A stretch of DNA of 13,490 nucleotides from assembly GCA_016840905.1 (NCBI GenBank), contig JAEORM010000081.1, positions 1 to 13,490 on the forward strand, read 5' to 3'. The notes under the pieces were generated by a model. The model ran no database searches. It had not been told where the DNA came from and was given only the letters and a program-made list of their open reading frames with translations. This document shows, one piece after another, positions 1 to 6,324 of this stretch. Position 1 is the stretch's first letter, and every line of letters begins with the position of its first letter. This stretch comes from Candidatus Gerdarchaeota archaeon. GTDB lineage: Archaea; Asgardarchaeota; Heimdallarchaeia; JABLTI01. The translations under genes and the position numbers were made by a program.

Positions 1-35
1 ATTTATTTCAGCCATTCTCTATCACTAAAATTTTT

Positions 36-761
36 TCATTCTTCATCTATAGGAATAATTCCTTCTGAGTTTATACCAAATTTAACTCTTCCCTTGTATT
101 CACCTGGTTCTCGAGCTTCAAATTTACCAAATCCATGGGAAATTAGTATTATTTCTCTATCAGCCCAATAGCTCATAATAGCTTTTGCTACTGGATTTAC
201 TCTTTCAAGACGTAAATTGGAAAAAGAGTCGCTGTCTTCTTTTTTAACCATTGTTGCTTGATTGAAGATTATAATTGGGATTTTTTTATCATAAGATATT
301 TTTCTCAAAAGAGCAACTTGATAAGCTAATTTTCTATAATTTATTTTTTCATCTTGTTCATTATTTCTTTCTTGTCTGTAGAGGTTTGTTATTGTATCAA
401 TAATTATTAATCCTATGTGTTGTTGTTTCAAAAGATAGAATTCTAAATTTCTAATTAGCTCATATTGTTTTTGAAAGCTATTAGGATTATATAATTTGAG
501 ATTTTTATTAATCAGAGAAAATTCTAATGGTTGAATAATTCCTTTTATTTTAGACCCACTAACTTTCCCTTCTGTATCTATTAAAACTACTTTCTTCTGA
601 TTTGAGCAAACATTACAAGCTAATTGAATAGCTAAGGTAGTTTTTCCACTCCCAGCTTCTCCATAAATATGAATAAGATTTGGACTAGGTTGTTCTAGAT
701 TTACTTTCTCACCGAAAAGGAGCTTCTCTAGAAGAAATGGTTTGATTATTTCCTTAGTCAA
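36..761 (-). CDS. radB: RadB-like RecA-family ATPase
   Basis: P-loop ATPase of the RecA/Rad51/RadB type, 241 aa, the size of archaeal RadB (core ATPase only, without the N-terminal helix-hairpin-helix domain of RadA). Visible motifs are Walker A GEAGSGKT at residues 34-41, an IDTEGK strand after it at about 61-66, Walker B LIIID at 118-122, and a NQ pair at 167-168 matching the strand that ends the RecA core. The C-terminal part (about 190-241) resembles the RadB end, with a basic/aromatic stretch and a final beta strand ending SEGIIPID. The start is TTG at 761; an in-frame TGA lies four codons upstream, so no earlier start is available. RadB proteins are thought to assist homologous recombination; that role is inferred from family. 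The N-terminus is atypical, so another RecA-superfamily paralogue is possible. It is probably transcribed separately from nadE because a terminator-like structure lies between them. Confidence 0.75.
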   Translation of the reverse strand: MTKEIIKPFLLEKLLFGEKVNLEQPSPNLIHIYGEAGSGKTTLAIQLACNVCSNQKKVVLIDTEGKVSGSKIKGIIQPLEFSLINKNLKLYNPNSFQKQYELIRNLEFYLLKQQHIGLIIIDTITNLYRQERNNEQDEKINYRKLAYQVALLRKISYDKKIPIIIFNQATMVKKEDSDSFSNLRLERVNPVAKAIMSYWADREIILISHGFGKFEAREPGEYKGRVKFGINSEGIIPIDEE

Positions 762-845
762 TCTAATTCATCCATAATTTCAATATGATATTATTTTTTT
801 CTTCTAAAAAGTAATTGTTTTTTGTTTATTAATCAGTTATGGAAT

Positions 846-890
846 AAAAAAAGAAAATGCTACTTGATTTTTAGTGTTGGGGGCATTTTC
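846..890 (-). terminator. Hairpin plus T7 terminator of the hutU-nadE operon
   Basis: On the minus strand, an 8-bp perfect stem (GAAAATGC, plus-strand arms 853-860 and 883-890) spans the last codons and TAG stop of nadE. It is followed at once by a run of seven Ts (846-852). The layout is that of an intrinsic terminator, with the hairpin inside the coding sequence. Confidence 0.6.
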
Positions 891-1663
891 CTTTTATGTT
901 CTGAATAGGCAATCATCTTTTCTACTTTTTCAACTAATGTAGGCTCTATTTTCAGTTCACTACAAATTTGATCTTTTGTATATCCTTTTTCTAATCCTAG
1001 AAGTATGAGATCTAAAATGTCATAGGTGATACCTATTTCACCTTCATCAGTTTGTCCCTTCCACAAACCAGCTGTAGGTAGTTTCTCGATAATAGCTTTT
1101 GGAATATTAAGATACCTGGCCAAAGCTCTTATATGAGTCTTATAGAGATCACCACAAGGTTCAAAATCAACTCCACCATCGCCATATTTGGTAAAATACC
1201 CAACCATTAATTCAGTTTTGTTGCTGGTGCCAACAACCAAATAATTTAGATGATTTGCATAAGCATATAGAAGAATCATTCTGAAACGTGCCATAGCATT
1301 GCCTACTGCAAGCTGGTTTTCAGCAACACTTTCATCAACATTCTTTGTGAAAGTATCAACAAAATCAGCTATTGGAATTTTTTTTGCATCAATCCCTAGT
1401 TGATTAGCAAGTATTCTTGCATCATCCTCAAAACTTTGATGGAGTTCTTTGTTTGGTAGTAATAAAGCTAGGACTTTTTCTTTACCAATAGCTCTAACAG
1501 CTAAAGCAGCAACTACTGCTGAATCTATTCCACCACTTAATCCTACCACAATTCCTTTAGTATGTGAGTTTTTCACTATTTTTTGAATGAATTTTTCAAC
1601 TTTAGAAGAGACTTTCTCACAATCTATTTCAAGAGCTGATTTGTTTAATTGCAATCTATTCAC
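860..1663 (-). CDS. nadE: NH3-dependent NAD+ synthetase
   Basis: Catalyses the ATP-dependent amidation of nicotinic acid adenine dinucleotide to NAD+, the last step of NAD biosynthesis, in the cytoplasm. The 267-aa length is that of the short, ammonia-using form; there is no N-terminal nitrilase (glutaminase) domain. The PP-loop motif SGGIDS lies at residues 43-48. Further family signatures are GTSNKTELMVGYFTKYGDGG (near 145-164), the LPTAGLW..QTDEGEIG segment (near 195-211) and the C-terminal HKRKMPP. The start is GTG at 1663, only 10 bases after the hutU stop codon, so the two genes almost certainly share a transcript. No good Shine-Dalgarno is visible before it, which suggests translational coupling. 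Confidence in function is very high. Confidence 0.96.
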   Translation of the reverse strand: MNRLQLNKSALEIDCEKVSSKVEKFIQKIVKNSHTKGIVVGLSGGIDSAVVAALAVRAIGKEKVLALLLPNKELHQSFEDDARILANQLGIDAKKIPIADFVDTFTKNVDESVAENQLAVGNAMARFRMILLYAYANHLNYLVVGTSNKTELMVGYFTKYGDGGVDFEPCGDLYKTHIRALARYLNIPKAIIEKLPTAGLWKGQTDEGEIGITYDILDLILLGLEKGYTKDQICSELKIEPTLVEKVEKMIAYSEHKRKMPPTLKIK

Positions 1664-1673
1664 CTAATAAGAT

Positions 1674-3494
1674 TTATTTTGGTATCTTGACCTTTCGCTC
1701 TTCGGCTATATTCATTGCCTTTTCATATCCAGCATCAACATGTCTCATAACACCTGTGCCTGGGTCTACTGTTAATACTCGCTTTAGTCTTTTAGCACGT
1801 TCTTCTGTTCCATCAGCAACAATTACCATTCCTGCATGTAGTGACTTGCCAATACCTACTCCACCACCATGATGGAATGATACCCAACTTGCACCATTAA
1901 CAGCATTAAGAGCAAAATTGATCAATGGCCAATCAGCTATAGCGTCACTACCATCTTTCATGCCTTCAGTTTCTCTACTAGGTGATGCCACGGAGCCACA
2001 GTCAAGATGATCTCGACCAATAACAATTGGTGCTGTTACTGTTCCATCTTTTATAAGATCGTTTATTATTAAACCGAATTTTGCCCTATCACCATAACCT
2101 AACCAACAGATTCTAGTAGGTAAGCCTAATATTGGGACAGTTTTTCTTACACGATCAATCCACCGGACTAATGGTTTGTCATCAGGGAAAGTGGAAATTA
2201 GTGCGTCATCAATAGCAGCAAGATCTTTTGGATTGCCTGATAAGCAAGCCCATCTGAAGGGACCTTTTCCTTCACAGAACAATGGTCTTACATATCTTAG
2301 AACAAAACCTGGAAAAGCATATCCACCTTCAGTATTACGAACAGTTTTTAGACCAATCTTGGTCAAATGATTTCTTAAATCAACAACATCTGCATCTGTC
2401 ATGCCATTTGCAGCTGGAGCTTTACCATTAACAATATCAAAAGCTAGCTCCACTTGATTTCTAATAGCATTTCCATAATCGAAAACTACTGCTCCTTTCT
2501 CTTGCATATCTATCATTGCTTTAACATGGGACGCCATTGATTTGAAGGATTCGCGAACGTATTCACCTTCTCTTACATTTATTCCACTTTCATGTAATTC
2601 TACAAAATTCTTATCATACCCACTTGGAACATATTTTTTGACTTCATGAGCACAAGTTTGATCAGTAACAATATCTGGTATTATTCCTCTTCGAACTAAT
2701 TCTGGATGGGTGTCAGCAGCATTCCCTACAAGACCTATAGATAGTGGTTCTTTTTTCTTCTTTGCTTCTAATGCCCATTCAATTGCCTCATCAAGGTTAT
2801 GAGTAAGTTTATCGCAATAATTTTCCTTAACCTTACGAGCGATTTCAGATTCTTTTACTTCAACATCAAGGATTACAGCATCATTCAATGTTCCCGCCAT
2901 AGGTTGAGCACCAGACATAGCTCCCATACCACCAGTGAGAATCAATTTTCCAGCAAGAGAATCAGTATTGAAATCTATTTTTCCTGCTGCAGCAAAGCTC
3001 TCATAAGTTCCTTGTAAGATACCTTGAGTACCTATATATATCCAACTACCAGCAGTCATTTGTCCATACATCATAAGACCTAAACGATCTAAATAATCGA
3101 AATAATCTTGAGTTGCCCAATTACCTACGAGATTAGAATTAGCAATAATTACTCGAGGAGCTTCTTTATGGGTAGGAGCAATATAAACAGGTTTCCCTGA
3201 TTGAATACATAGAGTTTCATCAGCTTCTAGCTCTTTTAATGCCCTCACAATCTTATGGAATTCTTTCCAATTTCGTGCAGCACGTCCTGAACCTCCATAG
3301 ACTATCAGCTCTTGCCAATTTCTTGCAACCTTTGGGTGGAGGTTATTTAACAGCATACGCAATGCTGCTTCAGCATCCCAGGTTTTACATTGTAAAAGCT
3401 CAGCACTTTCATCAGCAGCAAGAGATTTTTCAGGTTTCAAATCCATATACATAGGACGCCCATAAATTTCGACTTCTTTCTTTAGATCTGTCAT
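1674..3494 (-). CDS. hutU: Urocanate hydratase (urocanase)
   Basis: Converts urocanate to 4-imidazolone-5-propionate, step two of histidine degradation, using tightly bound NAD+ as an electrophile. At 606 aa it is full length and aligns throughout with bacterial urocanases. Recognisable blocks are [11 protein letters not shown] (66-76), QSGKP (98-102), [12 protein letters not shown] (117-128), [15 protein letters not shown] (145-159), VTDQT.AHE (276-284) and DHLD.GSVASP.RETE (about 495-510). The catalytic-type Cys is C463 in the LPTRICWLG block, equivalent by alignment to Cys410 of the Pseudomonas enzyme. Compared from memory with that roughly 557-aa enzyme, there is an extra segment at about 347-390. 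The ATG at 3494 has a GGAG Shine-Dalgarno eight bases upstream. It is the first gene of an operon with nadE and diverges from hutI. An archaeal urocanase could derive from bacterial transfer; I cannot test this here. Confidence 0.98.
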   Translation of the reverse strand: MTDLKKEVEIYGRPMYMDLKPEKSLAADESAELLQCKTWDAEAALRMLLNNLHPKVARNWQELIVYGGSGRAARNWKEFHKIVRALKELEADETLCIQSGKPVYIAPTHKEAPRVIIANSNLVGNWATQDYFDYLDRLGLMMYGQMTAGSWIYIGTQGILQGTYESFAAAGKIDFNTDSLAGKLILTGGMGAMSGAQPMAGTLNDAVILDVEVKESEIARKVKENYCDKLTHNLDEAIEWALEAKKKKEPLSIGLVGNAADTHPELVRRGIIPDIVTDQTCAHEVKKYVPSGYDKNFVELHESGINVREGEYVRESFKSMASHVKAMIDMQEKGAVVFDYGNAIRNQVELAFDIVNGKAPAANGMTDADVVDLRNHLTKIGLKTVRNTEGGYAFPGFVLRYVRPLFCEGKGPFRWACLSGNPKDLAAIDDALISTFPDDKPLVRWIDRVRKTVPILGLPTRICWLGYGDRAKFGLIINDLIKDGTVTAPIVIGRDHLDCGSVASPSRETEGMKDGSDAIADWPLINFALNAVNGASWVSFHHGGGVGIGKSLHAGMVIVADGTEERAKRLKRVLTVDPGTGVMRHVDAGYEKAMNIAEERKVKIPK

Positions 3495-3502
3495 AAGAAT
3501 TT

Positions 3503-3506
3503 CTCC
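3503..3506 (-). promoter_or_regulatory. Shine-Dalgarno site of hutU
   Basis: GGAG on the minus strand, with eight bases between it and the ATG at 3494. It supports that start and matches the arrangement seen ahead of the formiminotransferase gene. Confidence 0.65.
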
Positions 3507-3598
3507 AATATGTTTTTCTTACAATTGGGTTAATCTAACTATACAATTTATCTGATTATTTTAGCTTTTTTAATTATTTGCTAATATTTTTTCCTATC

Positions 3599-3620
3599 AT
3601 TTAAGAGAATCTTCTTAAGT
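3599..3620. promoter_or_regulatory. Imperfect palindrome in the hutU/hutI divergent promoter region
   Basis: TTAAGA (3601-3606) and TCTTAA (3613-3618) are perfect inverted arms six bases apart. One further A/T pair lies at 3599 and 3620, beyond a mismatched base. The element sits about 40 bases ahead of the hutI start and about 105 bases ahead of hutU. It could be an operator for both genes. The left arm (ATTTAAGA) could equally be a TATA-like box for hutI. No regulator is encoded nearby. Confidence 0.3.
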
Positions 3621-3660
3621 GACAATTAACCTCTGAAAAGATAGTATGGTAGTGATTTAA

Positions 3661-4947
3661 TTGAAAAATAATGCCCAAAAAGTTGAAACAGCTGATATTA
3701 TTATTGTCAATGCTAATGAGCTTGTTACATTAGATTCAAAATTTGGAGTTCCTCGTATTGGGAAAAACATGGAAGAATTAGCGATAATAAATAATGGTGC
3801 TTTAGCGATCAAGGGCGATAAAATAATTTTTGTAGGAAAAACTGAAGATTTGGAAAAACAGGTTAAAATAGATCCTAAAAAAACAAAGAAGATAGACGCA
3901 AAAGGAAAACTCGTTTCTCCAGGATTTGTTGATCCACATGTTCATTTGATTTTTGCTGGTTCTCGAGAGAATGAATTGGCTATGAAATTAGCTGGTAAAA
4001 CCTACATGGAAATTTTAGCTTCTGGTGGAGGGATACTAAAAACTGTTAGAGAAACGAGAAAAGCAACTATAAATGAATTAGTTGTAAATGGCAAAAAAAT
4101 ACTCGATAAAATGCTTGAATATGGCACAACAACGGTTGAGGGGAAATCTGGCTATGGTTTAACCACTGAAGACGAGCTAAAATCTTTAGAAGCAATGAAA
4201 ATTCTTAATGAAGAACATCCCATTGATATTATTCCTACATTCTTAGGCGCACATGCTATACCACCAGAATACAAAGGCAAAGCAGATGAATATGTTGATC
4301 TAATAATCACAAAAATGCTACCCAAAATAGCTATGAAAGGGCTTGCTGAATTTTGTGATGTTTTTTGTGAGGAAGGAGTTTTTACAATAGATCAAACAAG
4401 GAAAATTCTCTTAGCAGCAGAAAAATATGGTATCAAAAAAATAATCCATATAGATGAAATTGTTGACACAAATGGTGCGTTATTGGCAGCTGATTTGAAT
4501 GCTGTTCAAACAGGTCATTTACTAAAATCAAATGACACTGGTTTGAAGGAAATGGCTAAAAAAGGTGTAATAGCTTCACTTCTACCTGGAACACCTTTCT
4601 GTCTTATGCTAAAAGACTATGCTAATGCAAGAAAGATGATTGATTTAGGTATACCTGTGGCGATAGCAACTGATCTTAATCCTAATTGCTGGACTGAATC
4701 AATGTTGATGGTAATTGTTTTATCATGTTATAATATGAAAATGTCACCTGCTGAAGCATTAACCGCTGCTACACTAAATGCTGCTTGTGCGGTACAAAGA
4801 CAAGATAAAATTGGTAGTTTTGAGGTAGGTAAGCAAGCAGATATAGTTATTTTTGATGTGCCAAATTATTTCTTTTTATCCTATCAATTTGGGATTAATC
4901 TTGTCTCTAAGGTCATCAAAAAGGGCAAATTAGTGATAGAAAGATAA
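3661..4947 (+). CDS. hutI: Imidazolonepropionase
   Basis: Amidohydrolase that opens the imidazolone ring of 4-imidazolone-5-propionate to give N-formimino-L-glutamate, step three of histidine degradation. At 428 aa it is full length. Metal site: DPHVH at 91-95 (H93, H95), H263 within HIDE (with E266), H286 in TGHL, and D338 in ATDLNPN. These keep near-constant spacing to the Bacillus HutI residues as I recall them (H80, H82, H249, E252, H272, D324). The GSREXE substrate motif is at about 100-105. The start is TTG at 3661: a TAA codon lies immediately upstream in frame, and the N-terminal beta strands (residues 12-60) are needed for the fold. A GGTAGTGAT sequence at 3648-3656 is a plausible ribosome-binding site. 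It diverges from hutU and converges with the formiminotransferase gene. Confidence 0.97.
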   Translation: MKNNAQKVETADIIIVNANELVTLDSKFGVPRIGKNMEELAIINNGALAIKGDKIIFVGKTEDLEKQVKIDPKKTKKIDAKGKLVSPGFVDPHVHLIFAGSRENELAMKLAGKTYMEILASGGGILKTVRETRKATINELVVNGKKILDKMLEYGTTTVEGKSGYGLTTEDELKSLEAMKILNEEHPIDIIPTFLGAHAIPPEYKGKADEYVDLIITKMLPKIAMKGLAEFCDVFCEEGVFTIDQTRKILLAAEKYGIKKIIHIDEIVDTNGALLAADLNAVQTGHLLKSNDTGLKEMAKKGVIASLLPGTPFCLMLKDYANARKMIDLGIPVAIATDLNPNCWTESMLMVIVLSCYNMKMSPAEALTAATLNAACAVQRQDKIGSFEVGKQADIVIFDVPNYFFLSYQFGINLVSKVIKKGKLVIER

Positions 4948-4950
4948 AAT

Positions 4951-4973
4951 GGCGAGAACTTTTTCAGCTCGCC
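4951..4973. terminator. GC-rich hairpin between convergent hutI and formiminotransferase genes
   Basis: GGCGAG (4951-4956) and CTCGCC (4968-4973) form a 6-bp all-perfect stem with an 11-base loop, three bases after the hutI stop and ten before the stop of the opposing gene. It stands out in composition from its AT-rich surroundings. Short T-rich stretches follow on both strands, so it probably serves as a bidirectional terminator. Confidence 0.6.
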
Positions 4974-4983
4974 TAATATTTTC

Positions 4984-5898
4984 TTAAAAGTCGAAATAAT
5001 GCTCAATAATATTTTCTTCTGTAAGGTGTTTTGGATTCACAATTTGAAGGTAGTATTCTAATGAATTTAATGCTGCTTCTAAAGGAATAGGTCCTACTAA
5101 TTCTGTACCGATAATTGGTACACCATATCTTGCAGCTTCAATTCTAGCTAATTCAACTTGGCGATACATAGGTGTTTTCTTAAAATTAATATTACTTATA
5201 CCAACTTGAACAAAATCTTTACCTTTGATTTCTGTACCCATAGCTTTAATATTTACTAATCCTCCAGAACCCAAGTGTATTCTTCGCGCAACAGCTTTAG
5301 CAACTTTCACATCAGAGGTTCCAAGGTTTATATTCAAACAAACGAGTGGCATTCTTGCTCCAGTAATGGTAGCTCCACCTTTCGGATGAAACTCGGATGG
5401 GCCAAAATCTGGTTTATGATCAGGATTTGTTTTTATTGTTTCTTTTAATCCCTCGTAGTCACCAACTCTAATATTATCAATATTTCTTCTCTCTGGAGTT
5501 GTTGCTGAATCTTCATAAAGATAAACAGGAACACCCATATCCGCCATAGCTTTGGCATAACGTTTTGATAACTCTATACATTCCTCGAGAGTAATGTTTT
5601 GAGCAGGTACGAATGGTACCACATCAGTAGCGCCAATTCTAGGATGTTGTCCTTTGTGTTTTGTCATATCAAGTAATTCAAGTGCTTTTTTTGAAGCAGC
5701 AATATTTGCTTGAAGAACAGCTTCTGGTTCACCAACAAAAGTTATTACAGCTCGATTGTAATCGGAATCATATTGGATATCAACAATACGTGTTTTTGGT
5801 GTTTTTCTAATTTCATTAACAATAGCTTCTACTTTCTTCCCGTCTGTTCCTTCACTATAGTTAGGAACAGATTCTACGATTTGTCGTTTATCTGCCAT
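4984..5898 (-). CDS. ftcD: Glutamate formiminotransferase, stand-alone domain
   Basis: Transfers the formimino group of N-formiminoglutamate to tetrahydrofolate, giving glutamate and 5-formimino-THF, the final step of this histidine route. From the start I prefer the protein is 304 aa and consists only of the N- and C-terminal formiminotransferase subdomains; the cyclodeaminase domain found in animal FTCD is absent. Family hallmarks are VPNYSEG near the N-terminus, KGQHPRIGATDVVPFVP (the His-containing active-site segment) and PKGGATITGARMPLVCLNINLGT in the middle. The reading frame extends 12 codons further to an ATG at 5934. The internal ATG at 5898 is preferred because GGAG lies eight bases before it and because homology begins there. 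It converges with hutI. Tetrahydrofolate use is established for the family; in this organism it is inferred. Confidence 0.94.
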   Translation of the reverse strand: MADKRQIVESVPNYSEGTDGKKVEAIVNEIRKTPKTRIVDIQYDSDYNRAVITFVGEPEAVLQANIAASKKALELLDMTKHKGQHPRIGATDVVPFVPAQNITLEECIELSKRYAKAMADMGVPVYLYEDSATTPERRNIDNIRVGDYEGLKETIKTNPDHKPDFGPSEFHPKGGATITGARMPLVCLNINLGTSDVKVAKAVARRIHLGSGGLVNIKAMGTEIKGKDFVQVGISNINFKKTPMYRQVELARIEAARYGVPIIGTELVGPIPLEAALNSLEYYLQIVNPKHLTEENIIEHYFDF

Positions 5899-5906
5899 TT
5901 GATCTT

Positions 5907-5910
5907 CTCC
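5907..5910 (-). promoter_or_regulatory. Shine-Dalgarno site that sets the ftcD start
   Basis: Minus-strand GGAG with eight bases to the ATG at 5898, the same spacing as hutU. It favours the downstream ATG over the one at 5934. Confidence 0.65.
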
Positions 5911-6052
5911 AAAAATCATTTTTTTATTGGTCATAAATAAAATGCTCTTTTAATAATTTTTCATTATTTAGTTATCAAATAAACTAAAATGTATAATTAG
6001 CATTCGGTAATTAATAAAATTTATCAAATCAAAAAACATTCATTAAGAATAA

Positions 6053-6062
6053 TTTTAAATAG
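6053..6062 (+). promoter_or_regulatory. Distal TATA-like box ahead of fttA
   Basis: TTTTAAATAG, just after the first ATTCATTAAG repeat. If used, transcription would begin near 6082-6090, placing the 16-bp palindrome at 6097 immediately downstream of the start and giving a leader of roughly 240 bases. Confidence 0.3.
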
Positions 6063-6096
6063 TAATAAAATTCAAATAAAACCAAGGAGTTTTTTT

Positions 6097-6112
6097 GACA
6101 AACTAGTTTGTC
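6097..6112. promoter_or_regulatory. Perfect 16-bp palindrome, TetR-type operator candidate
   Basis: GACAAACTAGTTTGTC is fully self-complementary. Its form (a dyad with a central ACTAGT) resembles operators of TetR/AcrR-type repressors. The half-site CAAACTAG recurs at 6223-6230 beside the proximal TATA-like box. It lies between ftcD and fttA and could regulate either. No regulator gene is nearby. Confidence 0.5.
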
Positions 6113-6128
6113 GTAATTTCGTTCCTAA

Positions 6129-6146
6129 AATCAATTTTAATTGATT
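6129..6146. repeat. Inverted repeat AATCAATT/AATTGATT
   Basis: Arms 6129-6136 and 6139-6146 are perfect 8-bp inverted copies around a TT spacer, 16 bases after the 16-bp palindrome. It may be a second binding site or a hairpin in the fttA leader. In such AT-rich DNA it may also be chance. Confidence 0.4.
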
Positions 6147-6213
6147 CAAATAATTGCAAAATAAAAAGAAAAACTTTCAATGATTGGATTCATAAAGTCA
6201 AATTCATTAAGGA

Positions 6214-6221
6214 TTAAATAT
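6214..6221 (+). promoter_or_regulatory. Proximal TATA-like box ahead of fttA
   Basis: TTAAATAT, directly after the second ATTCATTAAG repeat. A start site would be expected near 6243-6248, about 80 bases before the preferred fttA start codon. Confidence 0.35.
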
Positions 6222-6324
6222 TCAAACTAGATTAAAAATGTCAAAAAAATATCAAATTGAAATTACATAGATGTGCTTTATATCACAATTGAATAACTTA
6301 AAAATAAACAGAGAGTACAAAATT

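Larger units (their letters stand above)
5935..6324. other. Gene-free AT-rich region between ftcD and fttA
   Basis: I see no credible coding sequence or structured RNA here. It should contain the ftcD promoter (minus strand, probably within 5940-5980, where several TATA-like stretches overlap) and the fttA promoter or promoters. It holds two palindromes (6097-6112 and 6129-6146). It also holds a 10-bp direct repeat, ATTCATTAAG, at 6038-6047 and 6202-6211, each copy followed by a TATA-like box. Confidence 0.6.

Noticed and set aside
1..15. A possible next gene start on the minus strand (ATG at 15, reading MAEIN, with GTGAT upstream).
   Set aside because: Only five codons are inside the window, too few to support a gene, although it is a reasonable place for a gene downstream of radB.
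1687..3454. Plus-strand open frames opposite hutU (1687-1872, 2176-2370, 2799-3017, 3239-3454).
   Set aside because: They are shadows of a strongly conserved gene and show no protein-like features or ribosome-binding sites.
6086..6106. A tiny leader peptide (GGAG followed by TTG-ACA-AAC-TAG) ahead of fttA.
   Set aside because: Three codons from a TTG inside the palindrome; better explained as the palindrome itself.
5935..6324. A mobile-element remnant or attachment site in the gene-free region.
   Set aside because: No terminal inverted repeats paired with target duplications, no transposase fragment and no tRNA; AT-rich promoter DNA explains it.
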